Below, piece after piece: positions 8,835-17,494 of a stretch of DNA of 64,000 bases. The stretch is taken from assembly GCA_965221655.1 (NCBI GenBank), contig OZ244906.1, positions 1 through 64,000 on the forward strand, in the 5' to 3' direction. The notes under the pieces are model-generated. The model saw only the letters and a list, made by a program, of their open reading frames with translations. It was not told where the DNA came from and searched no databases. This DNA comes from Bin107 sp965221655. GTDB taxonomy: Bacteria; UBA8248. Numbering within the stretch: position 1 is the stretch's first letter; the number at the start of each line of letters is the position of its first letter. Made by a program: the position numbers and the translations under genes.

Positions 8835-9962
8835 TTGCAGATTTTTTCGTTCGACACCATTCCCTGGCCCTATCTCGAGGGCAGGGCGCGCTATCCGCAC
8901 GATGCGTCGCAGTTCGACGCGAAGAAGGCCCACGCCCTCTGGGAGGAGCACTTTCTTTTCTGGGAGCGCGTCGAGGCGGCGGGCATCGACGGCATCGGGC
9001 TGAACGAGCACCACGGCACGCCCTTCGGCTCGATGCCCACGCCGGGCGTATTTGCGGGCCACGTCGCCGCGCGGACGAAGCGGGCCAAAATCGCGATACT
9101 GGGCTATTGCCTCCCGCTCTACCCCCAGCCGCTGCGCGTGGCGGAAGAAGTCGCGGCCCTGGACGTACTGAGTGGCGGGCGCATCGTGGCCGGCTTTCTC
9201 CGGGGTGCGCACAGGGAATATCTCGCCTACAACGTGGATCCCGCCGAGAGCCGGGGGCGCTTCGAGGAGGCTTGGGAGTTCATCCTCCGGGCGTGGTGCG
9301 CGCGCGAGCCTTTCGATTGGGAGGGGGAATATTTCCGCTATCCACGCTGTCAGTTGTGGACGCGGCCCTGGCAGCAGCCGCATCCTCCGGTTCTGTTTCC
9401 CGCCGATTCGGACGCCTCGCTCGACTGGGGTGCGAGAACCAGAACCCCCGTCGTGCTGAGTCACAGGCCTTTCGACGATCTGGTCGAGCGTGCGGACTAC
9501 TACCGGGAGCGTTGCCGCGTCCACGGATGGGAGGCGGGTGCGGAACACGTTTGGCTCGAACACCAGGTCTACGTGGCGGATTCGTACTCTCGGGCACTCG
9601 AAGAAGCAGCACCCGCGCTCTCGTATTACTGGCAAAACCTCTACGGCGCGCAGCCCGAGATACTGGCGGAACTTCGCCGCCGCTTTCCGGGCAGCCTGCC
9701 CGCACCCGCCGGGGAGGCGCAGCAAAAGCCTCTGGGTCTGCTCGGGGAGGGGGTGAGGACGCCCGCACAACTGTTGCGCGACGGCATGGCGGCCGTAGGC
9801 ACGGCGGCACAGGTGCGCGACGAGCTGATGGCGCAAAAGGAAAAGATGGGCTTTGGCGGCATGGTCGTGTATTTTCACTTCGGGAATCTGGACGTGGAGA
9901 AGGCCGCCTCGAGCATGGAGCGGTTCGCCCGTGCGGTGATGCCCACTCTCAAGGGTGGTTGA
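8835..9962 (+). CDS. Luciferase-like (LLM class) flavin-dependent oxidoreductase
   Basis: Bacterial luciferase-fold monooxygenase/dehydrogenase using FMN or F420; 375 residues from the TTG at 8835. That start gives LQIFSFDTIPWPYLEG and has GGGAGG (8823-8828) at six bases; GTG 8778 and GTG 8799 are in-frame alternatives without such a site. Family blocks seen: GIGLNEHHGTPFGSMP, AARTKRAKIAILGYCLPLY, EEVAALDVLSGGRIVAGF. Electron carrier and substrate cannot be read from the sequence. It stands alone, upstream of a pterin dehydratase gene. One of four LLM enzymes in the window. Confidence 0.88.
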   Translation: MQIFSFDTIPWPYLEGRARYPHDASQFDAKKAHALWEEHFLFWERVEAAGIDGIGLNEHHGTPFGSMPTPGVFAGHVAARTKRAKIAILGYCLPLYPQPLRVAEEVAALDVLSGGRIVAGFLRGAHREYLAYNVDPAESRGRFEEAWEFILRAWCAREPFDWEGEYFRYPRCQLWTRPWQQPHPPVLFPADSDASLDWGARTRTPVVLSHRPFDDLVERADYYRERCRVHGWEAGAEHVWLEHQVYVADSYSRALEEAAPALSYYWQNLYGAQPEILAELRRRFPGSLPAPAGEAQQKPLGLLGEGVRTPAQLLRDGMAAVGTAAQVRDELMAQKEKMGFGGMVVYFHFGNLDVEKAASSMERFARAVMPTLKGG

Positions 9963-10068
9963 CGCGGCCTTGCGGCTTTTTCGAAAAGACGCGATGATGC
10001 CTCTTCCTTTGCGGCGCATCGACGGAACTTTCCGAGAACATACTGAAGGCATATAGAGGAGCCGAACC

Positions 10069-10401
10069 ATGAGCAGCGAGCTTGCGGCCAAAGAATGCGT
10101 GCCGTGCAAGGGCGGCGTGCCTCCGCTTGAAGGAGAGGCTCTCTCCGCTTTGCAGGAGCAGCTGGGGGGCGATTGGAACGTGGTGGATGGGCACCACCTC
10201 GAGAAGGAATACCGCTTTGCTGATTTTCGGGCGGCGCTCGACTTCACGAACCGCGTGGGCGAGATGGCCGAGGAGCAGGGCCACCACCCCGACATCTACC
10301 TGGCGTGGGGGAAGGTGCGCGTAACGGTCTGGACGCACAAGATAGACGGCTTGACGGAGAGCGATTTCGTCTTCGCAGCCAAGGCCGATCAAGCCCTCTA
10401 G
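10069..10401 (+). CDS. phhB: 4a-hydroxytetrahydrobiopterin dehydratase (pterin-4a-carbinolamine dehydratase)
   Basis: Dehydrates 4a-hydroxytetrahydropterin to recycle the pterin cofactor of aromatic amino acid hydroxylases, or acts in related pterin/molybdopterin chemistry. The 110-residue length is typical. The active-site pattern is complete: HHLEKEYRFADFRAALDF, then EEQGHHPDIYLAWGKVRVTV, then WTHKIDGLTESDFVFAAKAD, with the His pair of GHHPDI and the His of WTH. The N-terminus carries AAKECVPCKGGVPPLE, a Cys-x-x-Cys piece common in bacterial members. No aromatic hydroxylase is nearby, so the physiological partner is unclear. Confidence 0.93.
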   Translation: MSSELAAKECVPCKGGVPPLEGEALSALQEQLGGDWNVVDGHHLEKEYRFADFRAALDFTNRVGEMAEEQGHHPDIYLAWGKVRVTVWTHKIDGLTESDFVFAAKADQAL

Positions 10402-10460
10402 CTGAGTCCTCTCGGAGCCCGCGCGAGGCGGGCGCGCGTCCTCTTTGCCGGGGAGAAACC

Positions 10461-11528
10461 TTGCGGGTCGCTTTTCTGAACTCCTGGACCCTCGACGTGG
10501 CGCGCGGCTCGGGCACGGCGGCGGCCATCACGGGGCTTGCGGACGGGCTTGCGGAGAACGGCCACGAGGTGGAGATTATCGGGCCGAACGAGCGCGCCTC
10601 GAGCCTGCTTCTCCAAAGACTGCTCTACAACCTGGAGTTGGGCGCGCGCTTAGAGCCCGGGGAGTTCGACCTCCTCGTGGGCTTCGATATCGACGGCTTC
10701 GATCTCGCCCCCCCGCCAACTACCCCTTTCGTCGTCTATCTGCACGGAATCGCAGCCGACGAGATGCGCTTCGAGAGCGGCGCCCCGCGCCAGTATCTGC
10801 GTGCACTTTCGCATCTCGAGCGCGCGAACGCGCGGCGCGCCGACAGGGTTCTCGTCACGAGCGCATACAGCCGGGGCGTCGCCTGTGCGGCCTACGGCCT
10901 GGCGGCGGAGAAGGTCGGCGTCGTGGGAAACGGCGTCCACCCCGCCCGCTGGGAGCGCGTGCGCGCTATGCGGCGCGCCTCGGGCGGCGTCGTCTTGTCG
11001 GTGGCGCGGCAGTACCCCAGAAAGAACACGAAGAGCCTCATCAACGCCATGGCGCTGGTGCGCGAGAGCGTCCCCGGCGCCACGTTGCGCGTCGTGGGCG
11101 GCGGACCTTGCATCGAATCGCTTGAGAAACAAATAGATAGAATGGGCCTCGCGGACGCCGTCACCCTCCTGGGCGAGGTGCCTGATGACGAAGACGTGGC
11201 GCGCGAGTACGCGGCGGCAGACGTGTTCTGCCTGCCCTCGCTGCAGGAGGGCTTCGGCATCGCGTTTCTGGAAGCCATGGCGGCGGGCTTGCCCGTCGTG
11301 GCCCTGGACGTGGCGGCGACGCCCGAACTCGTGGGCGACGCAGGGCTCCTCCTCCCGCCCGGAGAGGAGCGCGCCCTCGCCGATGCCATCGTCAAGCTAC
11401 TGAAAGACGACGACTTGCGCGAACGCACTGGCCGCCGCGGAATCGAGCGCGCAGCCGCGCGCACCTGGAGCGCCGTGGCGCAGCGCTTCGCCGAGGAGGT
11501 CTCCCCCCTGCTCGCCCCCGCCTGCTGA
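10461..11528 (+). CDS. Glycosyltransferase family 4/1 (GT-B fold)
   Basis: Cytoplasmic or membrane-associated sugar transferase of the GT-B type, 355 residues. I use the TTG at 10461 because GGGGAG lies five bases upstream and translation then begins LRVAFLNSWTLDVARGSGTA, the usual N-terminal strand and glycine loop. The nucleotide-sugar domain is clear: GVVLSVARQYPRKNTKSL, then ADVFCLPSLQEGFGIAFLEA with the E-x7-E motif, then MAAGLPVVALDVAATPELVG. Acceptor unknown. No other sugar genes lie nearby. Confidence 0.87.
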   Translation: MRVAFLNSWTLDVARGSGTAAAITGLADGLAENGHEVEIIGPNERASSLLLQRLLYNLELGARLEPGEFDLLVGFDIDGFDLAPPPTTPFVVYLHGIAADEMRFESGAPRQYLRALSHLERANARRADRVLVTSAYSRGVACAAYGLAAEKVGVVGNGVHPARWERVRAMRRASGGVVLSVARQYPRKNTKSLINAMALVRESVPGATLRVVGGGPCIESLEKQIDRMGLADAVTLLGEVPDDEDVAREYAAADVFCLPSLQEGFGIAFLEAMAAGLPVVALDVAATPELVGDAGLLLPPGEERALADAIVKLLKDDDLRERTGRRGIERAAARTWSAVAQRFAEEVSPLLAPAC

Positions 11529-11633
11529 CGCACCCATCCCGCTCGAAACGCCACCGCTTCGCTTTCGTTTCTTATAGGGTCTACTGGGTATTTTTTGCGT
11601 TTTACTCGCCGAAACGCGCTGCGGTTTTGCATG

Positions 11634-11673
11634 TTTTCCCGGGTTTTCCCGGGTATTCCCGGGTTTTTCCGGG
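11634..11673 (+). repeat. Four tandem 10-bp units, TTTTCCCGGG type
   Basis: Read directly: TTTTCCCGGG, TTTTCCCGGG, TATTCCCGGG, TTTTTCCGGG end to end, followed by TTTGTTTTTT. The 10-bp period places T-tracts once per helical turn, a pattern known to bend DNA. Each unit holds a CCCGGG or CCGGG palindrome core. Placed about 105 bp after the glycosyltransferase stop. Confidence 0.85.
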
Positions 11674-11839
11674 TTTGTTTTTTGCATTTTGCCCCTCCCG
11701 CCGACGCAAATGCGGGCAAATGCGCACCAGAGATGCCGAGCGGGGCGAGAGGCTCCTCCCGATCGGTGCGCAAGAGACTTTTCGGTGAGTCAACCGGTTC
11801 CGCCTGAAGGGTTTTACGCCGCAGAAGAGATCCATCCCG

Positions 11840-11927
11840 ACCGGTGGGGGAGGGATTGCCGCCCGGTGAGATAGGGATTGCTGCCCGATGGGGGAGGGAT
11901 TGCCGAGCGATGCGGGAGGTCGATTCC
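11840..11927 (+). repeat. Four imperfect 22-bp tandem repeats
   Basis: Units begin at 11840, 11862, 11884 and 11906. The first three share a core of the form CCGRTG-N6-GGGATTGC; the fourth is degenerate (GCGATGCGGGAGGTCGATTC). There are no unique spacers between units, so this is a minisatellite-like array and not CRISPR. Confidence 0.8.
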
Positions 11928-12113
11928 GGCTGCGGAAGAAGAATCACGCTATCACCCCACTGCCGCCCGATGCACCTCGCCTCGTGCGTAGGTGGCGCGT
12001 CTCTCCCGTCTGTGTCTCGACCCCGCTTGCGCATCCCTCTCGGTATGCCTGGACGCACCCGAACTCCGGGGGCGGCTCGCGAATCGGCCGTGCGCACCCC
12101 GCCGCGCGTCGCC

Positions 12114-13952
12114 TCAGAAAAGCACCCGCACGGAGAGGGAGACGCGGTGGGTGTCGCGCGCGTTCTCGCCGAAGCGGCCAGCGTAGCCGAGCAGAGCGCT
12201 CGCGCGCTCGCCCAGCTTCTTGCGCACGCCTAAGTCCGCCGTGAACGCGCCGCCTGCGGGTGCGTAGCCCTCCGCGGTGAAGCGTCCGGGCATGGTGTTC
12301 GAGCCCGCCGTTACGCGCACGGGTTCGTCTTCGAGTTCACGCTCATAGCCCAGGTGCGCGTAAGGATGCAGGGCGCCGAGGCTCCAGGCCGCGCGCCAGC
12401 CGCCGCGCGCGCGAACGGAGTTGCGCGAGAAGTCCGAAAAATGCATGGCGCTCGCAGAAGCGCCGCGCTCCCTGTAGCCCTTTATCTGCTGGTCGAGCCA
12501 CGAAATCGCGAAAAAAGGCCCGTGGCGAAACGTCTGCGTCGCCGCGAGCGTCCAGGCGAGGTCCAGGTCGGCCCCCAGCAGGGAGGCCTTGGTGGAGCCG
12601 CTCTCGGTGCGCGTGGCCGCCGCCAAGACGATCTTCCGCTCGATGTCCAGCGACGTTTGCCCCAGGCTGAGGGCGAAGCCAATCTCGAGGCCGCCGCTGC
12701 GCCACGCACCGTGTAAGGAGGCGAGCGCGGCGTCGGCGCCCAGGTTCGCGCCCGTGCTCTCGTTCTCATGGCGCGCGAGGGTGAGCGCCGCTCCCCAGGT
12801 GAGATCGGGACCCGCGCGGCGGCTTGCCCCTATGGTGAGCGCCCCCAGGTCGGCCTCCGCCTTTCCGGATTGCGCGAGGGTGCCCAAATCGCTCGAGCCC
12901 GCACTGCCCGCGGCGTATACCCGCCATCTCCCGGCGGGGAGGGCGAAGCCTGCGGATTGGCGGCTCGCCACGGCGGTGCGGTGTACGTCCGCCGTCTGGA
13001 TGCCCGCCTCGCCCGCGAGCGAGACGTGGAGCGGAGCCGCGATGGTGGAGGTAACGAGGTTGGCGACCGCCGCGTGGACCACGCCCGTGGGGTGGCTTCG
13101 ATCCGCGAACAGGTATTTTTCGTTGTCGCCCGCCGCGTAGGTTACCGAGGTGCCGGAACCCTCCGGGCCGCAGCCCAGGGAGATGGGCTGGGTGGAGTCC
13201 TCCGGCTTGCACGCCGTGCCCGTGGTGTTGGTGATGCCGTAGACGCTTGGGTTTTCGACTATCTCGTCGAAAATGCCGTGGACGTTGACGGGAACGACGC
13301 CGTCTTCGTGTGTGCGGATGTCGGCGTCGAGTTTCTCGTTATAGGCGTCGGCCAGAGAGCTGACCGCCGCCTGGGCGGCTGAGCCCAGGGAGGCGGCGTA
13401 GGGCGATAGCCCGACGTCGGGCGCGTTCATTACCACGACGTAGCGCGCACCTGCCTCCAGCAGGCGCTTCGCCTGCGCGGCGTGTACGGCCGCGGCGGCC
13501 AGCGTGTGGCCCAGTGCGTTGGCCGAATCGTTGACTGCCGAGTCGGCTATGTCGTTCGCACCGCCCCAGATGGCGTAGAGCGCATCCGGGTCGACGCGCG
13601 CAGAAGAGAGGTATGCGTCTATCTGTTCCGTTATCGTCGCCACGGCGGCGTTGTCGCAGGGCGTAGCGGGATTCACGCATGCGCCGGAGAACGCGTAGTT
13701 CGAGCCGCCCGCGATGGAGTTCGCCCCCGAGGCGCCAAAGCCCCGGGCGACTATCTCGGCCCAGACGGGATCGGGATTGGTGGTGAAACTCGTGCCCGAG
13801 GGCAGACCCAGCGCCTGGGCCGCGTTTCCCGAGTCGCTCAGGCTGTCGCCGAACACGACGAAGTCGCTAAAACTCTGGGCCGAGGCGCCGGCTGCGCACC
13901 CCAGCGTCCATGCGATAAGCAGAGCGCCCGCCCAACGAAGACGTCCATGCAT
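12114..13952 (-). CDS. GDSL-family esterase with C-terminal autotransporter beta-barrel (EstA-like)
   Basis: Secreted SGNH hydrolase held on the outer membrane by its own barrel; 612 residues. Signal peptide 1-26 (LLIAWTLGCAAGASAQ). Block I FGDSLSDSGN gives the nucleophile Ser37, block II is SIAGGSNYAFSGA, block III is WGGANDIADS, and block V DRSHPTG supplies the Asp/His pair. From about residue 330 the protein becomes Gly/Ala/Ser-rich with alternating beta strands (autotransporter domain) and ends in SLSVRVLF with the terminal Phe expected for BAM recognition. AAGGGG lies eight bases before the ATG. Such enzymes hydrolyse lipids or aryl esters at the cell surface. It stands alone. Confidence 0.92.
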   Translation of the reverse strand: MHGRLRWAGALLIAWTLGCAAGASAQSFSDFVVFGDSLSDSGNAAQALGLPSGTSFTTNPDPVWAEIVARGFGASGANSIAGGSNYAFSGACVNPATPCDNAAVATITEQIDAYLSSARVDPDALYAIWGGANDIADSAVNDSANALGHTLAAAAVHAAQAKRLLEAGARYVVVMNAPDVGLSPYAASLGSAAQAAVSSLADAYNEKLDADIRTHEDGVVPVNVHGIFDEIVENPSVYGITNTTGTACKPEDSTQPISLGCGPEGSGTSVTYAAGDNEKYLFADRSHPTGVVHAAVANLVTSTIAAPLHVSLAGEAGIQTADVHRTAVASRQSAGFALPAGRWRVYAAGSAGSSDLGTLAQSGKAEADLGALTIGASRRAGPDLTWGAALTLARHENESTGANLGADAALASLHGAWRSGGLEIGFALSLGQTSLDIERKIVLAAATRTESGSTKASLLGADLDLAWTLAATQTFRHGPFFAISWLDQQIKGYRERGASASAMHFSDFSRNSVRARGGWRAAWSLGALHPYAHLGYERELEDEPVRVTAGSNTMPGRFTAEGYAPAGGAFTADLGVRKKLGERASALLGYAGRFGENARDTHRVSLSVRVLF

Positions 13953-14125
13953 GTCGAAACCCCTTTTGGCTCAAGAGAACGGCGACGTTTCCCGGAGGTA
14001 ATGGCGGCCCGCAGAACGCGGGGGGAGCGGACGAAACAGGGTAGCAGTTCGCCTGCCGGTACGCCAGGGGCGGGCGGGTTGCGCGCAGGTTTGTCGGCGG
14101 GGAATGCAACCTGCGCGAATCGTAG

Positions 14126-14131
14126 TATAAT
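14126..14131 (+). promoter_or_regulatory. Possible -10 box (TATAAT) for chorismate mutase
   Basis: A perfect TATAAT lies 50 bp upstream of the chorismate mutase start, in a region that otherwise has no A+T-rich hexamers. I see no good TTGACA-like -35 at 16-18 bp, so this is a weak call. Confidence 0.35.
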
Positions 14132-14181
14132 CGCCGCTCGTTCACGTCTTGTTCTCTACACGTCGTTCAGCGGAGTGCGGC

Positions 14182-14445
14182 ATGTCGGATGGTCTATCGG
14201 GACTCAGGGAGCGCATCGACGCCTGCGATCGGGAGATCACCCGCCTGATCAACGAGCGGCTCCGGGTGTGCCTCGAAGTCGGCGAATACAAGAGCGCCCG
14301 GGGCATCGCCGTCAAGGACGCGCGCCGCGAGAGCGAGGTCATCGCCCGGGTTCTGGGCGGCAACGATGGCCCCTGTCCGCCCGAAACGCTCGAGCGCATC
14401 TACCGCATTCTCATCGACACCGCCGTGCGCCTCGAGGAAGAATAG
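14182..14445 (+). CDS. Chorismate mutase, AroQ type
   Basis: Converts chorismate to prephenate for Phe/Tyr synthesis. A stand-alone helical AroQ domain of 87 residues. The ATG at 14182 has GGAG six bases upstream; the frame extends to a TTG at 14149 but without a comparable site. Active-site residues are visible: the Arg of LRERIDACDREITRLIN, Arg and Lys of RLRVCLEVGEYKSARG, and the following VKDARRESEVIARV, which aligns with the conserved D/R/E block. RmuC follows 40 bp downstream and may be co-transcribed. Confidence 0.9.
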   Translation: MSDGLSGLRERIDACDREITRLINERLRVCLEVGEYKSARGIAVKDARRESEVIARVLGGNDGPCPPETLERIYRILIDTAVRLEEE

Positions 14446-14484
14446 GCACAGCCGTCGCATCCGCCCCCCAGGGAGAACGCCTGC

Positions 14485-15858
14485 ATGGAAGTCTGGCTCG
14501 TCGCTTCGGGAGCCTTCGTCCTGGCCTCGCTGCTGTGGTTTTTCGTGATGCGCGCGCGCACCTCGGGTCTGGACCGCATGCTGCGGCGCGCAGAAGAGGA
14601 GGAGGCGCAGACCCGCGCCGCCCTCGAGGCCGAACGCGCGAAAAACGCCGGCCTGAGCGGGGATTTGGCGCGCCTGGAATCAGACCTGGCACACGAGCGC
14701 AAGTCCGCCCAGGAGAAGGTGGACCTTCTGCGCCGCGCGGGCGAGGAGATGCGCGAGACTTTTGGCGCACTCAGTGCGGACGCGCTCAAGAGCAACAACG
14801 CCTCTTTTCTCGAACTGGCGAAGGCGACGCTCGAAAAATTCCAAAGCGAAGCCAAAGGCGACCTCGCCTCGCGGCAAAAGGCGGTGGAGAGCCTGGTCGC
14901 CCCCATCCGCGAATCGCTTGATAAGGTGGGCACCCAGGTGCAAGACCTCGAAAGAGCCAGACGCGAGGCATACGGCGCGCTCACCGAGCAGGTGAAGTCT
15001 CTGGCGGGTGCGCAAAAGGAGTTGCAGTCCGAGACGGGCAACCTCGTCAAGGCCCTGCGCGCCCCCCAGGTGCGCGGACGCTGGGGGGAGATGCAGCTGC
15101 GGCGCGTGGTCGAGATGGCGGGCATGTTGTCCCACTGCGACTTCCTCGAACAGCAAACGCTCAAGGGCGAAGAGGCGCGCCTGCGGCCCGACCTGGTGGT
15201 GAACCTGCCCGGCGGCAAGAACGTGGTGGTGGACGCCAAAGCGCCGCTCGACGCCTATCTGAGCGCCCTGGAAGAAGAGGATGAAGACGCGCGCCGCGCC
15301 TACCTCCAAGCGCACGCGCGGCAGATTCGCTCCCACATGAGGGCCCTGGGTTCCAAGGCCTACTGGGAGCGATGCGGGTCGACGCCCGAATTCGTGGCGA
15401 TGTTCCTGCCCGGCGAGAGTTTTTTCAGCGCAGCGCTCGAGCAGGACCCCGGCCTCATCGAACAGGGCGTTGAGCAAAACGTCATACTCGCCACGCCCAC
15501 CACGCTCATCGCCCTTTTGCGCGCGGTGGCCTACGGCTGGCGGCAGGAGAAGGTGGCCGAGAGCGCGCAGGCGGTGAGCACTCTGGGGGCGGAGCTCTAC
15601 GGGCGGCTCAAAACCCTGGCGGAGCATTTCCAGGCGATGGGCAGGGGGCTCGACCGCACGGTAGAGGCCTACAACAGGGCGGTGGGCTCTTATGAGTCGC
15701 GCGTACTGGTATCGGCGCGCAAGTTCAGCGAGTACGGCAGCGCACCGGACGGAGAAATCGACCCTCTCTCCCCCGTCGAGAAAAACCCCCGCGCCCTCCG
15801 GGCGTCCGCTCCCGAGCAAGACGAGGAGACCCCGCTCGCCCGCCGCCTCGGGGGTTAG
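14485..15858 (+). CDS. rmuC: DNA recombination protein RmuC family
   Basis: RmuC proteins limit recombination at inverted repeats and carry a nuclease-like (PD-(D/E)XK-related) core. 457 residues. N-terminal membrane anchor (VWLVASGAFVLASLLWFFVM), then a long coiled coil to about residue 190 rich in Glu/Ala/Arg, then the conserved core RAPQVRGRWGEMQLRRVVEM, LRPDLVVNLPGGKNVVVDAK and EFVAMFLPGESFFSAALEQD, all hallmark blocks. Its stop codon overlaps by four bases the stop of the convergent minus-strand gene. Confidence 0.93.
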   Translation: MEVWLVASGAFVLASLLWFFVMRARTSGLDRMLRRAEEEEAQTRAALEAERAKNAGLSGDLARLESDLAHERKSAQEKVDLLRRAGEEMRETFGALSADALKSNNASFLELAKATLEKFQSEAKGDLASRQKAVESLVAPIRESLDKVGTQVQDLERARREAYGALTEQVKSLAGAQKELQSETGNLVKALRAPQVRGRWGEMQLRRVVEMAGMLSHCDFLEQQTLKGEEARLRPDLVVNLPGGKNVVVDAKAPLDAYLSALEEEDEDARRAYLQAHARQIRSHMRALGSKAYWERCGSTPEFVAMFLPGESFFSAALEQDPGLIEQGVEQNVILATPTTLIALLRAVAYGWRQEKVAESAQAVSTLGAELYGRLKTLAEHFQAMGRGLDRTVEAYNRAVGSYESRVLVSARKFSEYGSAPDGEIDPLSPVEKNPRALRASAPEQDEETPLARRLGG

Positions 15859-16400
15859 GCCTTAAGCCGCCTCAGGTAGGGGTGTTTTCTGCGCATTCCG
15901 TCGCGGAACCAGCGGGGATAGTCGTTCCAGCAGGCTTCTATGTGGTCGAGGTCGTCCGCGTCGGGGTCGAGGTCGTTGAGCCTGCGCGTGGGCGGAAGCC
16001 GGAGAGGCAGCGAGACCACCTCGCCTCTGAGTGCGAGGATTTTCCTTGCCTCAACCAGGAGTGCGCGCTCTTCTTCCACCTCTTCTATGGCGTGAAAGCC
16101 CTTCACCACCTGGTGGAGGTAGACGCTCAGGGCGACGAAGTTCTGCTCGAATTCCTCGAGTGGCGCCACGTCCTCGTGCTCGAAGTGGAAGTGCCCGCCG
16201 CGGATTTTTTCTGCAACCTCCCAGATGGGGGTCTGCGCGGTGAGCGGCAGGTATTCGTCCACGACGCAGTCGGCGAGGTTGTATTTGTCCGCGCCCTTGA
16301 GTATGAGGTCGAGATAGTAGCGGTGCCTGCGCAAGCGAGGTTCCTCCTCTGCGGGCGAGAGTCGCGTTTCGTGGTGGATTTTGTCAAGAGATGGGTACAT
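15855..16400 (-). CDS. Hypothetical protein (181 aa), mainly helical
   Basis: Minus-strand gene from the ATG at 16400, with CGGGGG close upstream; the frame runs further back but there overlaps the divergent lipoprotein gene. The product is charged and helix-rich (RRHRYYLDLILKGADKYNLA, HFEHEDVAPLEEFEQNFV, EEVEEERALLVEARKILAL), with no signal peptide or membrane segment. No family recognised. Its end overlaps the RmuC stop, a tight convergent arrangement. Confidence 0.65.
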   Translation of the reverse strand: MYPSLDKIHHETRLSPAEEEPRLRRHRYYLDLILKGADKYNLADCVVDEYLPLTAQTPIWEVAEKIRGGHFHFEHEDVAPLEEFEQNFVALSVYLHQVVKGFHAIEEVEEERALLVEARKILALRGEVVSLPLRLPPTRRLNDLDPDADDLDHIEACWNDYPRWFRDGMRRKHPYLRRLKA

Positions 16401-16478
16401 AATCCCCCGAAAACAAGGGCGGGGGCCGCATGGCCGGCCCGCCCCGGGTATACGGCGCAACGAAAGGAGAGCGGGAGG

Positions 16479-16772
16479 ATGCGCAGGAACTTCGTCGTGG
16501 GTTGGATGCTTCTCGCCGCGTTTCTCGTCCTGGGCGGGTGCGGCGACATGGTGCCGCGGGGCGTGGAGGTGATCACCGAGCCTCCGGGAGCCACCGTGAA
16601 GCTTGGGGAGGAGAAGATAGGCGAATCGCCCGTCCTCATCCCCTGGAAGAAGATAAAGGATCATTACGCCGAGACGTATTCGGTCGAGATTCTCAAGGAG
16701 GGCTACCACCCCCACTACCTCGTCGCCGCGCAGTATGGGGGAACGATACGGGTGGCTCTGCAGAAGAAATAG
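16479..16772 (+). CDS. PEGA-domain lipoprotein (97 aa)
   Basis: Small surface or periplasmic lipoprotein. The signal MRRNFVVGWMLLAAFLVLGG is followed by Cys at the lipobox (L-G-G-C), giving lipid attachment near residue 21. The rest is one PEGA-type beta domain: GVEVITEPPGATVKLGEEKI, then GESPVLIPWK, then VEILKEGYHPHYLVA. AGGAGA lies nine bases before the ATG. The long frame running upstream of this ATG is not coding. Likely role: binding cell-envelope material; exact function unknown. Confidence 0.83.
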   Translation: MRRNFVVGWMLLAAFLVLGGCGDMVPRGVEVITEPPGATVKLGEEKIGESPVLIPWKKIKDHYAETYSVEILKEGYHPHYLVAAQYGGTIRVALQKK

Positions 16773-16797
16773 TTTCCCCTTTCCCCGAGGTGTTCAC

Positions 16798-17460
16798 GTG
16801 CGCACACACGGCATGGGCTTGCTCGCCGAGTTGTTCGAGTTCGAAGAGGGTGCGGAAGACGAGGCGCGCACCTGGCTGGACGACGTGCGCCTCGCGCGGA
16901 CGCTCGAAATACCGGGCGTTGCCGGAGCGGCGGCCTACGAGGCGGTAGACGGCGCGCCGCGCTTTCTGAACCTCACCGAGGCGCGCAGCGTCCACACCTT
17001 CTACGGCGCGGAATGCATGGCGCTGATGGAAGAAGAAGAGATGCGCGCCTCCCCCCCGCCGCTCGAGCATATACGCCTCGTATGCGCGCAGGTATATCCT
17101 GGCCTTCCCGCCTCGGCGCGGGGTCTTCCGACGGTGGACGCAGCGGGGCTCGCCCCCATCGTCCAGTTCGGCAGAATCAACGTGCCCGAGGAGAGGCTCC
17201 CCGATTTCAACGGCTGGTACGCGCAGGATCGCGGCCCTCTGTGCGAGGAGGTGCCGGGGATGAGGCGCATGCGCCGCTACAACACGGTGGAAGGTCCGCG
17301 GCTGATGATCGTGCTCTACGAGATGGAAGATGAGTCCGTGCGCACAACGCCGGAGTGGAAGCACATGAACGCCTCGGAATGGACGGCGCGCGTACGCAGC
17401 TACTACCGCCAGGAGCCCGGCTCCCCCGGCGTCTACAAGCGCAGGGGCTACGGGCGCTAG
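16798..17460 (+). CDS. Hypothetical protein with two EthD/dimeric alpha-beta-barrel-like halves
   Basis: 220 residues from the GTG at 16798 (GAGGTG just upstream); an ATG at 16813 is the alternative. Two similar halves are visible. The first, around AEDEARTWLDDVRLARTLEI to FLNLTEARSV, has the pattern of a ferredoxin-like strand-helix domain. The second starts at IVQFGRINVPEERLPDFNGW with YAQDRGPLCEEVPGMRRMRR and LMIVLYEMED. This resembles EthD/YciI-type proteins that handle small aromatic or toxic intermediates. The family link is inferred from pattern only. Confidence 0.55.
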   Translation: MRTHGMGLLAELFEFEEGAEDEARTWLDDVRLARTLEIPGVAGAAAYEAVDGAPRFLNLTEARSVHTFYGAECMALMEEEEMRASPPPLEHIRLVCAQVYPGLPASARGLPTVDAAGLAPIVQFGRINVPEERLPDFNGWYAQDRGPLCEEVPGMRRMRRYNTVEGPRLMIVLYEMEDESVRTTPEWKHMNASEWTARVRSYYRQEPGSPGVYKRRGYGR

Positions 17461-17494
17461 GGAGTCCCCTCCACCGGCCGGCCGAGCGGCCTCG

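Larger units (their letters stand above)
11529..12113. other. Intergenic region with two tandem-repeat patches
   Basis: 585 bp between the glycosyltransferase (plus) and the autotransporter (minus), which converge here. No credible gene. It contains four 10-bp T-tract repeats (11634-11673) and four 22-bp repeats (11840-11927), listed separately. I see no clear hairpin terminator for either flanking gene. Confidence 0.5.

Noticed and set aside
11840..11927. Possible CRISPR array
   Set aside because: Units are contiguous with no unique spacers and there are no cas genes.
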